Program-made: the position numbers and the translations under genes
The notes under the pieces: model-generated
Database searches by the model: none
The model's input: only the letters and a program-made list of their open reading frames with translations
What the model was told of the DNA's origin: nothing
Assembly: GCF_029320955.1 (NCBI RefSeq)
Contig: NZ_CP119757.1
Coordinates: 4,154,001-4,218,000 of the forward strand
Origin: Flavobacterium sp. YJ01
GTDB lineage: Bacteria > Bacteroidota > Bacteroidia > Flavobacteriales > Flavobacteriaceae
DNA: 64,000 bases
Direction: 5' to 3'
Shown here: piece after piece, positions 7,476 through 16,507 of the stretch
Position numbering within the stretch: position 1 is the first letter of the stretch
Layout: every line of letters begins with the position of its first letter

Positions 7476-8429
7476 ATGAAAAAGATTCTCTTTGGTTTTC
7501 TGATGATTACTTCTCTGCATTCTTTTGCACAAAATAATCCAATTTTTAAAGGTTGGTATGCAGATCCCGAAGGCATTATTTTCGATAAAACATATTGGGT
7601 TTATCCAACCTATTCGGCGCCTTTTGACGATCAGGTTTTCTTTGATGCTTTTTCTTCGCCAGATTTGGTAAATTGGACAAAACATTCTAGAATTTTAGAT
7701 ACTACAGCTGTAAAATGGGCAAAACGAGCTATGTGGGCACCGTCTATCATTAAAAATAAAAACAAATATTTTCTGTTTTTTGGAGCAAATGATATTCACG
7801 AAGGTGAAACTGGCGGAATTGGAGTTGCCGTAGCTTCAAAACCAGAAGGACCTTACAAAGATTATTTAGGAAAACCTCTTGTTGATAAAATTATTAATGG
7901 CGCGCAGCCAATTGATCAATTTGTTTTTAAAGACAAAGACGGCCAGCATTATTTAATTTACGGCGGTTGGAGACATTGCAATATTGCCAAATTGAAATCG
8001 GATTTTACTGGTTTTATTCCTTTTGAAGATAAAACGATTTTCAAAGAAATGACGCCAGACAATTATACAGAAGGTCCTTTTATGTTTATTAAAAACAATA
8101 AATATTATTTTATGTGGTCTGAAGGCGATTGGGGCGGACCAGATTATTGTGTGGCATACGGAATTGCAGATTCGCCAATGGGACCTTTTAAAAGAATTGG
8201 TAAAGTTTTAGAATCTGATCCGAAAATTGCGCGTGCTGCCGGGCATCATTCTGTTATAAAAGTGCCGAACAAAGAGCAATATTATATTGTGTATCACAGA
8301 AGACCTTTGACAGAAACGGTAATGCATTCGAGAGAAACGTGTATTGAAGAAATGTTTTTTGATGAAAAAGGTTTTATCAAACCTGTTGTTTTGACCAATG
8401 AAGGTGTCAAAGCGAATCCGTTAAAATAA
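7476..8429 (+). CDS. Secreted glycoside hydrolase family 43
   Basis: This 317-residue protein has a signal peptide (MKKILFGFLMITSLHSFAQ, cleavage near residue 20) and a five-bladed propeller typical of GH43. Visible elements are the N-terminal GWYADPEG (general base Asp), MWAPSI with the middle Asp region after it, and the acid-bearing YTEGPFMF near residue 205. GH43 enzymes release arabinose or xylose from hemicellulose and arabinan. It stands alone, with no SusCD pair or other glycosidases next to it, so it is a trimming enzyme rather than part of a large polysaccharide locus here. The exact linkage cannot be told. Confidence 0.87.
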   Translation: MKKILFGFLMITSLHSFAQNNPIFKGWYADPEGIIFDKTYWVYPTYSAPFDDQVFFDAFSSPDLVNWTKHSRILDTTAVKWAKRAMWAPSIIKNKNKYFLFFGANDIHEGETGGIGVAVASKPEGPYKDYLGKPLVDKIINGAQPIDQFVFKDKDGQHYLIYGGWRHCNIAKLKSDFTGFIPFEDKTIFKEMTPDNYTEGPFMFIKNNKYYFMWSEGDWGGPDYCVAYGIADSPMGPFKRIGKVLESDPKIARAAGHHSVIKVPNKEQYYIVYHRRPLTETVMHSRETCIEEMFFDEKGFIKPVVLTNEGVKANPLK

Positions 8430-8811
8430 AAAGCCGAATAATCATTATCGGAAATATAGAAGATTTTTTAGAATTGTTTTTTTGTTGCAAAAATTACATT
8501 CTAAAAAGTCTCTTTATTTTTGGTTCAAAATAAACTTAAAGAATTTCAATTTAGAGATTTAAAGAAATTGGCTACGTCAATTTTTCTAAATTTAATGAAA
8601 ATACAATTTTAACTTAACACGAATTTATGAAGTATATTTTGTAAAATTCATTTTATTTTAGTGAAAGAAGTTGTTTAAATTGAAAAAATAAATAAGATTA
8701 AGAGTTATAATTGTCAAATTTTTAGTTTTTTGAAAATATTAAAATTAAGAACTATTGCGATTATATGGTTGTGTTGTCGAGAACAAATTAGGATTAATCG
8801 GCAAATTTATT
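8430..8811. other. 382-base non-coding gap before the sigma factor gene
   Basis: It is very AT-rich. It holds a small imperfect hairpin just after the GH43 stop (CCGAATAATCATTATCGG, 8434-8451), without a T run. I see no ORF or repeat that I can support. The promoter of the sigma factor operon presumably lies here, but I cannot place it. Confidence 0.5.
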
Positions 8812-9447
8812 ATGTTTGTTGCGAATTATTCAATTCCCTTAAAACCACAATCATTGTCGAATACCGTCTTAAATCAAGATCAAATTTTAATCGATCGTCT
8901 TCGTGACGGCGATGAATCGGCATTGACAGAATTGTATAATAAATTTTGGCAGGCGCTCTTTATGTCTGCTTATAATGTCATCAAAGACAAGGAATTATGC
9001 GAAGATATTATTCAGGATATTTTCATGAATATCTGGCATAATCGCGAGAAAATTGAAATTCATATTTCGTTAAAAGGATATATGTATGCCTGCGCTAGAT
9101 ATCAGGTTTTTAATCATTTAAGGAAAAATAAAGCCAAAATTCACGTCGAACTATTTGACGATTTAGAAAAGCGCTTTTTAACTTCTACGCCAGAAACACA
9201 ATTAATGCACGACGAATTGGTGCAGCAATTGAATTTAATTATCGAATCTCTTCCAGAAAAATGTCAGGCAGTTTATAAACTAAGCAGAGAAGAACAGCTT
9301 AGCCATAAAGAAATTGCCGAACGACTTAATATTTCTACAAAAACAGTCGAAAATCACATTACAAAAGCTTTGCATACTATAAGATCTTCTATGGGAGAAA
9401 GTATCAGCATGGCAATGATTTTATGGCTCACAAAAAATATTTTTTAG
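8812..9447 (+). CDS. ECF RNA polymerase sigma factor (FecI-like)
   Basis: This 211-residue ECF sigma factor has a region 2 with YNKFWQALFMSAYNVIKD and EDIIQDIFMNIW (about 50-90), and a region 4 helix-turn-helix with LSHKEIAERLNISTKTVENH (about 165-185). The start is taken at ATG 8812; a TTG further upstream only adds a non-conserved leader. In this phylum such factors are held by a FecR anti-sigma and released by a signal from a TonB-dependent receptor when substrate is bound. The next genes are exactly that set (FecR, SusC with a signalling domain), so it very likely drives the operon that follows. Confidence 0.92.
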   Translation: MFVANYSIPLKPQSLSNTVLNQDQILIDRLRDGDESALTELYNKFWQALFMSAYNVIKDKELCEDIIQDIFMNIWHNREKIEIHISLKGYMYACARYQVFNHLRKNKAKIHVELFDDLEKRFLTSTPETQLMHDELVQQLNLIIESLPEKCQAVYKLSREEQLSHKEIAERLNISTKTVENHITKALHTIRSSMGESISMAMILWLTKNIF

Positions 9448-9599
9448 TGAAATAAAATGTTGTGATCGGATTGATGGTGTGTGGGTTTTCTTCTTTTTTT
9501 CGTCGTTTTAAAAAAAATCAAAAAAAATACAATTTGGACTAGGGGGTATGTGTCTTTTTGGATACTTACTTAATATACTCCCCGAATAATACAAAAAAA

Positions 9600-10742
9600 A
9601 TGAAAAAAGAGGATTTTTTAGTTTTACTAAATAGATATCTTTCCGGTGATACCAATCTCGAGGAGAATAACAAACTATTGAATTTTTACGAAAGTTTTCA
9701 AACAGATGAAAACTGGAATGATGCGCTTGGTTCTAAAGAAGAAATGGAACATAAAATGAGAATGCGTCTTCAAAATGCCATTCAATCTGAAGAGAAAGAA
9801 GTTGTTCGCCTGAAACCTTTTTATGCCACAAACAGATTCAAACTGATTGCTATGGCAGCATCTTTATTATTGCTGATTTCGATTTCATTAATAATCAATA
9901 AAACAAATCCGCTTAAGATTGAAACTCCGCAGGTCGCACACAAAGAAATTCTAATTGGAAGCGACAAAGCAACTTTGACTTTAGAAGATGGATCTGTTAT
10001 AGCTTTAGAAAAAGGAAAATCTTATTCAAAAGGAAATGCGTCTAGTAACGGGGAAAAGTTAATTTACAATTCAAAAGGTTCAACTATCGCCAATAATCTT
10101 TTAACGATTCCGAGAGGAGGACAATTTTTTGTGCAATTGGCAGACAGTACTAAAGTCTGGCTGAATTCGGAATCGCAATTAAAATATCCAGTCGCTTTTG
10201 TTGATGGAGAAACCAGACAAGTAGAATTGGTTTACGGAGAAGCTTATTTTGAAGTTTCGCCAAGCACCAAACATAAAGGTTCAAGGTTTAAAGTAAAAAC
10301 CGAAAACCAAAACGTTGAAGTTATCGGAACTCAATTTAACATTAAAGCCTATCGAGACGAATCGACTATTTACACCACTTTGGTCGAAGGTGTAGTTGCA
10401 GTAAGTAACGCAAGTAAAAGAAAAACTTTGGTTCCAAATGAACAATCTAGAATTTCCGAATACAATGGAAATATTAGTGTTTCTGAAGTCGATGTTTACA
10501 ACGAAATTTCTTGGAGAAAAGGCTTGTTTGTATTTAAAGGAATGCCGCTAAAAGAAATCGCAAAAGTACTTTCAAGATGGTACGATGTAGATATTGTATT
10601 TGCAGATCCAGCTCTTGGAAATGTTAAGTTTAATGGGGTTTTAAACAAAAATCAAAAATTAGAAGACATATTAACGACCATCAAGAATATTAATTTTATT
10701 AATGCCTATGAGAAAAAAGACGATAAGATTATTATCAAATAA
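9600..10742 (+). CDS. FecR family anti-sigma factor
   Basis: This 380-residue inner-membrane regulator has a cytoplasmic N-terminus (about 1-75), one transmembrane helix (about 80-100, LIAMAASLLLLISISLII), a periplasmic FecR domain (about 120-310, including LTIPRGGQFFVQLADSTKVWLNSESQ-type sequence) and a C-terminal DUF4974 module (about 315-380). It passes the occupancy signal from the SusC STN domain to the ECF sigma factor. ATG 9600 is chosen because it starts at the conserved MKKEDFLVLLNRYL; an upstream TTG is less likely. The short gap before it contains AGGGGGTAT and ATACTCCCC in inverted orientation. It follows the sigma gene in the same operon. Confidence 0.92.
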   Translation: MKKEDFLVLLNRYLSGDTNLEENNKLLNFYESFQTDENWNDALGSKEEMEHKMRMRLQNAIQSEEKEVVRLKPFYATNRFKLIAMAASLLLLISISLIINKTNPLKIETPQVAHKEILIGSDKATLTLEDGSVIALEKGKSYSKGNASSNGEKLIYNSKGSTIANNLLTIPRGGQFFVQLADSTKVWLNSESQLKYPVAFVDGETRQVELVYGEAYFEVSPSTKHKGSRFKVKTENQNVEVIGTQFNIKAYRDESTIYTTLVEGVVAVSNASKRKTLVPNEQSRISEYNGNISVSEVDVYNEISWRKGLFVFKGMPLKEIAKVLSRWYDVDIVFADPALGNVKFNGVLNKNQKLEDILTTIKNINFINAYEKKDDKIIIK

Positions 10743-10747
10743 AAAGA

Positions 10748-10795
10748 AAAGGGATTAAAGTTTAGACCTCTCACCGTACTGCACTTTATCCCTTT
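10748..10795 (+). terminator. Intercistronic hairpin between fecR-like and susC-like genes
   Basis: AAAGGGATTAAAGT (10748-10761) pairs with ACTTTATCCCTTT (10783-10795) with one bulge. It could be a partial terminator or processing site that separates regulatory from structural gene expression. There is no strong T run. A CCAA tandem repeat (10826-10839) follows in the susC leader. Confidence 0.4.
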
Positions 10796-10854
10796 CTATG
10801 TATTAATCCATTAATCAGTTTTAACAACCAACCAACCAATTAACATGTAAATTT

Positions 10855-13800
10855 ATGAAATTTAAATTAACCAGCGCCTATTTCTATTTTGGAGATCGGC
10901 TAATTATTAACATTATGAGAACTTTTATCTTCTTGTTTTGTACTACAATTTTTGGTTTTTCTCCCGTAAATCTATTTTCACAGAACTCAAAAGTTGTAAT
11001 TACGGCTGATAAAACAGTAAGTGTTGACGAAGTTTTTGACATTATTACAAAACAAACCAACTATACTTTTATTTATCAGGAAGATTTATTTAAGAAATTA
11101 CCTAAAGTACATTTAAAAAAAGGGAAAATTAAAGTGAATGAATTATTGGAAGCCAGTTTTTCTAATAAAGATTTTGATTTTAGTTTTTCTAATGGAAATA
11201 CGATTGTTGTAAAAGAAAGAGCCGCAGAAAAAGTAGTGGTTTTACAATCTAAAATTATTGAAATTAAAGGTACTGTAACCAACGAAGCCAAAGAGCCGCT
11301 TCCTGGCGTTAACATAAAAGTTAGAGGAACAACTGCTACAGCACAAACCGATTTTGATGGAAAATATACGATTAGCGCACCAGAAGATGGGCAGATTTTA
11401 TTTACCTACATTGGGCATAAAGCACAAGCTGTCGAGGTAAATAAAAGAAAAACAATCAATATTACACTTGCACAAGAAACCAAAGAACTTGTTGGAGTTG
11501 TTGTAAATACTGGGGTTACGGTTCGTAAAAAAGAATTAATTACAGGTGCGGTAACTGTTTTTAGAGGTGAGGAACTAAGACAGGTTTCAACGCAAAATGC
11601 TGTTCAAGCTTTAAAATCTTTAGATCCTTCTTTTATTGTGGTGAATAACAATTTAGTAGGTTCAAACCCAAATATTCTGCCGACAATTGAGGTGAGAGGA
11701 CAGACGAGTTTAACGGCAAATCAAGTTGATAGTCAGTTTAGAGATGATCCTAACCAACCACTTTTTATTTTGGATGGATTTCCAACTACACTACAGCAAG
11801 TTGTAGATTTAGATATTAATAGAATTGCAAGTATTACTTTGTTGAAAGATGCAGCTTCAACTGCATTGTACGGATCTCGTTCTGCAAATGGAGTTGTAGT
11901 TATTGAAACTAATAAGCCATTGCCTGGAAAATTACAGTTTTCTTATGTATATAATTCTTCTTATGAATTAGCCGATTTAAGTGTTTATCATTTAATGAAT
12001 GCAGAACAAAAGTTAGAATTCGAAAGACTTTCTGGAGCTTTTATTGTTAAAGATGGTACTTCTGAAACTACTCCGCTAACTTGGGACAAAGAATACAACA
12101 GACGTCTGGCTGCTGTGCGTAGCGGTGTAAATACATATTGGTTAAACGAACCGATTCAAATGGGAATTACATCTGGACACAGTTTAAATTTTGGCGGAGG
12201 TTCTGACGAATTTCGATTTAATATTGCCGGAAATTACAAAACACTAACTGGAACCATGAAAGGTTCTGAACATAATACTTGGGGTTACAATACCACTTTG
12301 ACTTACAGAAAAAACAAATTAAACATTAACAATCAATTTTTTGTTTCTGGAGGAAATAACCAAGAATCGCCATACGGTTCATTTGAAACTTGGGCAAAAG
12401 TGAGTCCGTATTATCCAAAAGTGAATGAAAATGGAGTGATAACTCGTTATTTAGATGGTTCTTCATTACCTTTAACTAGTTTGGAAACTATTGTAAATCA
12501 TCCAGCTAATCCGCTTTACAATGTATTTTTAGGAAGTTATGATAAAGGGAACGATTTCAATTTTACAAATAACTTTGCTATTAATTATGATGTAAGTCCG
12601 CATATTAAAACAACTGGAGCAATTTCTGTTTCGAGATTAAATAGTTACAATACGGTTTTTGTTTCTCCAGACGATACTGGTTTTATCAGTAACATTGCCA
12701 CAGAAAAAGGAACTTACAGCAGATATGAAGCCATTACAGACAAATGGAATGCTAATCTTGGTGCAACTTATTCGAATGTTTTTAAAAATGTTCATTCTTT
12801 TAACTACACTATTAGAGCCTCGGCTTTAGAAACAAAAAATAATTCGTATAAATCATTTCTAAGAGGTTTTCCTAGTGGAGTTGCTGGAAATCCTGCATTT
12901 GCTTTTGGTTTTGAACCAATTGGAAAACCAGCAATATATACAGAACTTATTAGAAGCGTAGATTTGACCAATCAGATTAACTACGCTTACGATCGCAGAT
13001 TTCTATTCGATTTTACACAGACTATTTCAGGTGCTACCAATTTCGGAACAAACAAAAAATATTCGCCTTATTGGGGGATTGGTTTAGGATGGAATTTAAA
13101 CAATGAGTTTAAAATGAATGAAGATATTGTCAATATCTTTAAAATACGTGCCAATATTGGTCAGACAGGAAATCAAAATTTAGTTGGATTTGCTTCTTAT
13201 GATATTTATTCTTACGATCCGAATACCAATGTTTTTGGAGCTGGATTGGCTATTTCACAAATCGCAAATCCAAATTTAGAAGCACAAAGAACAAGAGATT
13301 TGTCTCTAGGATTAGATCTTGCTATGTTTAGAAACAGATTAACAATGACGCTTGGAGCTTACAGACGTAAAACTTCTCCGCAGATTGTAGCTATCGATCT
13401 TGCGGCTTCTACAGGAGTTAATGGTTATCCTTTAAATGTTGGTTACTTAACTACTGAAGGATTAGAGTTAAAAATGAATTATAATTTCATTTACGATTTA
13501 AGCAGAAATTTTGTTTGGGGAATCGGATTAATGGGCGCAACTGGCGATAATGAATTGGGCGGTTTTGGTAATGCTTTGGCTTCTTTAAATGAGGCAGCAC
13601 AAAAAGGCACAGGTTTGACGAGATATTATGATGGAGCAAGCAGTAATGATTTATGGGCTGTTCCATCTTTAGGAATTGATCCTGCAACGGGTAGAGAAGT
13701 TTTCTTAAAGAAAAATGGGCAATCGACTTTTATTCTAGATAAAAAAGACGAAGTAGTAATGGGGAATTCTCGAGAAACGGCTACAGGAGTAGTTTCTACA

Positions 13801-14235
13801 AACTTAAACTATAAAGGTTTTAGTTTTGGATTGTTTGTCCGTTACAGTTTTGGTGCAGAAAGATTTAATGCTGCCTTGTACAACAAAGTAGAGAATATTA
13901 CGCGATCAAGCATTTTTGATAATCAAGATGTTAGAGCTTTTACAGACAGATGGACAACGCCAGGACAAATGGCTCAATTTAAAGCAATTGGATTAACCAA
14001 TAATACTCCAATTTCATCACGTTTTATTCAGAAAGACGATTATATCTCGGGAGAATCTATTCGTTTAGGGTATAGAATAACCGACCGAACTTGGTTAAAA
14101 AGAAACGGATTAACTGCCTTAGGATTTAATGCTTTAGCAAATGAATTTTTCCGCGTATCGACTATAAAAGCAGAGCGTGGTATTGATTATCCTTTCTCAA
14201 GAATTTATTCTTTGAGTCTTAATTTATCATTTTAA
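10855..14235 (+). CDS. SusC-like TonB-dependent outer membrane transporter with STN signalling domain
   Basis: This 1126-residue SusC/RagA-type transporter has, in order: a signal region (a second hydrophobic start near MRTFIFLFCTT), an STN domain (about 45-115), a carboxypeptidase-like beta-sandwich domain (about 138-215, EIKGTVTNEAKEPLPGV), the plug with the family motif LLKDAASTALYGSRSANGVV, and a 22-strand barrel ending in a terminal aromatic (SLNLSF). It brings substrate held by SusD through the outer membrane using TonB energy. The STN domain couples binding to the upstream FecR and sigma factor. It is followed 10 bases later by its SusD partner. The companions (thiol oxidoreductases and peptidases) suggest a peptide or protein substrate rather than a glycan. 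Confidence 0.95.
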   Translation: MKFKLTSAYFYFGDRLIINIMRTFIFLFCTTIFGFSPVNLFSQNSKVVITADKTVSVDEVFDIITKQTNYTFIYQEDLFKKLPKVHLKKGKIKVNELLEASFSNKDFDFSFSNGNTIVVKERAAEKVVVLQSKIIEIKGTVTNEAKEPLPGVNIKVRGTTATAQTDFDGKYTISAPEDGQILFTYIGHKAQAVEVNKRKTINITLAQETKELVGVVVNTGVTVRKKELITGAVTVFRGEELRQVSTQNAVQALKSLDPSFIVVNNNLVGSNPNILPTIEVRGQTSLTANQVDSQFRDDPNQPLFILDGFPTTLQQVVDLDINRIASITLLKDAASTALYGSRSANGVVVIETNKPLPGKLQFSYVYNSSYELADLSVYHLMNAEQKLEFERLSGAFIVKDGTSETTPLTWDKEYNRRLAAVRSGVNTYWLNEPIQMGITSGHSLNFGGGSDEFRFNIAGNYKTLTGTMKGSEHNTWGYNTTLTYRKNKLNINNQFFVSGGNNQESPYGSFETWAKVSPYYPKVNENGVITRYLDGSSLPLTSLETIVNHPANPLYNVFLGSYDKGNDFNFTNNFAINYDVSPHIKTTGAISVSRLNSYNTVFVSPDDTGFISNIATEKGTYSRYEAITDKWNANLGATYSNVFKNVHSFNYTIRASALETKNNSYKSFLRGFPSGVAGNPAFAFGFEPIGKPAIYTELIRSVDLTNQINYAYDRRFLFDFTQTISGATNFGTNKKYSPYWGIGLGWNLNNEFKMNEDIVNIFKIRANIGQTGNQNLVGFASYDIYSYDPNTNVFGAGLAISQIANPNLEAQRTRDLSLGLDLAMFRNRLTMTLGAYRRKTSPQIVAIDLAASTGVNGYPLNVGYLTTEGLELKMNYNFIYDLSRNFVWGIGLMGATGDNELGGFGNALASLNEAAQKGTGLTRYYDGASSNDLWAVPSLGIDPATGREVFLKKNGQSTFILDKKDEVVMGNSRETATGVVSTNLNYKGFSFGLFVRYSFGAERFNAALYNKVENITRSSIFDNQDVRAFTDRWTTPGQMAQFKAIGLTNNTPISSRFIQKDDYISGESIRLGYRITDRTWLKRNGLTALGFNALANEFFRVSTIKAERGIDYPFSRIYSLSLNLSF

Positions 14236-14245
14236 AACAGAAATT

Positions 14246-15691
14246 ATGAACAAGTATTTATATAAAATTACATTCATTTTGCTTGCATCGGTAACGTTAG
14301 CTAGCTGTAGTGATTTTTTGGATGTAGTTCCTCAAGATAAAATTTTAGAAGATCAGACTTACAGTTCTGAAGTTGGAATTCAGAATGTACATAACGGAAT
14401 TTACTTGCAATTGGCTAATACTAATTTGTACGGAAGACACCTTACAATGGATGCTGTAGAAATTTTGGGGCAGCAATTTAATATGTCTGGATCGCATAAA
14501 AAAGCTACAATATCGACTTATTCTTATGCTGAAGCGTTGCCAAAATCTACTTTTGCTTCTATTTGGGTTACTGCTTTTAAAACAATATTGTCTGCAAATA
14601 AGTTTTTAGAAAGTATAGACCAACATGCGGAGAAAATTTCTAAAGAAAAAGCCGATTTATTAAAAGGAGAAGCGATTGCTATTCGTGCGATGCTGCATTT
14701 TGATATGTTACGCTTATATGGACCAATTTATAAAGTGTCTCCTGCAGATCCTTCTATTCCTTACTATGATCTTGCTCAGACAACAAATAATCCGATTCTG
14801 CCTGCAAACGAAGTAATGGCTAAAATTATAGCCGATTTAGATTTGGCAATTTCACTTCTAAAAGACGATCCGTTTCCTTCTATTGGAAAAACAGGAACTA
14901 CAACGGCTTTTGATGGTAGTCCTTATTATTATAAAGACAGAGGACAGCGAATGAATATCTTGGCAGTAAAATGTTTAAAAGCTAGGGTTTTGCTTTACGC
15001 AGGAGATAAAACGGGAGCATTTGCTGTCGCGAATGAACTTATCAATTATGTAAAATCGCAATCTTACATTTATTGGACGCCATTTTTAGAAGCGACAAAT
15101 TCTGCTAACCCAGATCGTATTTTTTCTGCGGAGAATTTCTTTGCTCTTAGCGATTTTACCTTATATGCCAAACAAAAATTACTTTTTGATTCTAGTTTAG
15201 ACGATTTTAATATTTACGCTCCAATGTTGAGCCGATTAAATGCTGTTTTCGAATCTAATGATAACGATTACAGAAATCTACCGTCTTGGAAGATTCCGAT
15301 ATCGGGAGGAAAAACACAGAAAACATTTTTTAAATACGAAGATGTAACGGATAAAACCAAAACATTTCGTTTTCAAATTCCAATGTTCAAACTTTCAGAA
15401 TTATATCTAATCGCGGCAGAAACGGCTCCTGTTGCAGCAGATGGAATTGCTTACTTAAATACGCTTAGATTTAATAGAGGACTTACTAATCTTGCTGCAA
15501 CGGCAGTTTTAGCAACAGAAATTACGAAGGAATATAGAAAAGAATTTATGGGAGAAGGACAATTGTTTTTTTATTACAAAAGAATCAATTCGACCGCAAT
15601 TCCAAACGGTTCTGCTGCCTCTGGAAATGTAACGATGAATGCACTTAAATATGTGGTGCCATTGCCAGATGAAGAAATTAATTTTCAATAA
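14246..15691 (+). CDS. SusD/RagB-like outer membrane substrate-binding lipoprotein
   Basis: This 481-residue lipoprotein has a lipobox (LASCSDFLDVVPQDK, Cys about residue 21) and SusD N-terminal and RagB C-terminal alpha-helical TPR-like regions (IAIRAMLHFDMLRLYGP near 145 and FKLSELYLIAAE near 385 are typical). It forms the lid of the SusC transporter and captures the substrate at the cell surface. The gene starts 10 bases after susC, so they are co-expressed. Nothing in the sequence points to a specific ligand. Confidence 0.95.
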   Translation: MNKYLYKITFILLASVTLASCSDFLDVVPQDKILEDQTYSSEVGIQNVHNGIYLQLANTNLYGRHLTMDAVEILGQQFNMSGSHKKATISTYSYAEALPKSTFASIWVTAFKTILSANKFLESIDQHAEKISKEKADLLKGEAIAIRAMLHFDMLRLYGPIYKVSPADPSIPYYDLAQTTNNPILPANEVMAKIIADLDLAISLLKDDPFPSIGKTGTTTAFDGSPYYYKDRGQRMNILAVKCLKARVLLYAGDKTGAFAVANELINYVKSQSYIYWTPFLEATNSANPDRIFSAENFFALSDFTLYAKQKLLFDSSLDDFNIYAPMLSRLNAVFESNDNDYRNLPSWKIPISGGKTQKTFFKYEDVTDKTKTFRFQIPMFKLSELYLIAAETAPVAADGIAYLNTLRFNRGLTNLAATAVLATEITKEYRKEFMGEGQLFFYYKRINSTAIPNGSAASGNVTMNALKYVVPLPDEEINFQ

Positions 15692-15706
15692 TTAAAAAAA
15701 GTAATC

Positions 15707-16474
15707 ATGAAAAAAATATTGATTTTAGGCATCACTTTTCTATCTCTTTTCGGATTAACATCTTGTGATAAAGAAGAAATTCAGCCTTATAATGATACAG
15801 ATAACATTTATTTCTCGCGTGCTATATATCCGTTGTATAGTAGCGGACCAGTTATAGACAGCACCGGATTTAGTTTTGGTTTAGATAATGCTTCCATTAC
15901 AGAAAGAATTTTTCCTATTGCTATTCGAGTGCAGGGAAAAGTGAGTGATGTTGATCGAAAAGTAAAACTTACCGTTGATCCATCTAGTACAGCCGTTTTA
16001 GGAACTCATTTTGTATTTCCAGAAAATATGGTAATGCGCGCTGGTAAAGAAATAGATACCATTTTGGTGAAGGTTTTAAGAACTCCAGATATGAAGACTA
16101 AAGATTTGACTGCAGTGCTAAATCTCGAAGAAAATGAATTTTTTACGACCAAAATGCAATCAAGAGTAACGAATGCCTTAACGGGAAAAACAATAAGTTT
16201 TATTCGTTTTAAATTATCATTCAATGATAAATTATCAACACCTATAGGTTGGCAATCTGGGATGTTCGGCGTTTTTACAGCAAAGAAACTTTTCCTAATG
16301 TGCGAATTGATGAATTTAGAACCAGAAATGTTTAACCAAGCGCCAGGAAGTACGGGACTTTCAATTCCGGAGGTGCAGTATTACCAAAACTTCATGAAAC
16401 GTTATTTGGCTGATCAAAAAGCTTCAGGAAATACCATTTATGAAGAAAATGGAAATGAAATGTTCTTTCCATAA
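15707..16474 (+). CDS. DUF4843 surface lipoprotein
   Basis: This 255-residue lipoprotein (lipobox FGLTSCDKEE) matches DUF4843: the opening NIYFSRA, repeated beta-strand segments resembling the Calx-beta fold (VKLTVDPSSTAVLGTHF), and a conserved C-terminal helix with GMFGVFTAKKLFLMCELM. Proteins of this family sit next to SusCD pairs whose other partners are peptidases and thioredoxins rather than glycosidases. The function is unknown; a surface accessory to the transporter is likely. It is 15 bases downstream of susD. Confidence 0.85.
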   Translation: MKKILILGITFLSLFGLTSCDKEEIQPYNDTDNIYFSRAIYPLYSSGPVIDSTGFSFGLDNASITERIFPIAIRVQGKVSDVDRKVKLTVDPSSTAVLGTHFVFPENMVMRAGKEIDTILVKVLRTPDMKTKDLTAVLNLEENEFFTTKMQSRVTNALTGKTISFIRFKLSFNDKLSTPIGWQSGMFGVFTAKKLFLMCELMNLEPEMFNQAPGSTGLSIPEVQYYQNFMKRYLADQKASGNTIYEENGNEMFFP

Positions 16475-16507
16475 AAAACATTTTTTTAATTTAAAAAACA
16501 TAATACG

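Noticed and set aside
8755..8811. Upstream TTG start of the sigma factor
   Set aside because: It adds a non-conserved leader; ATG 8812 fits the family length.
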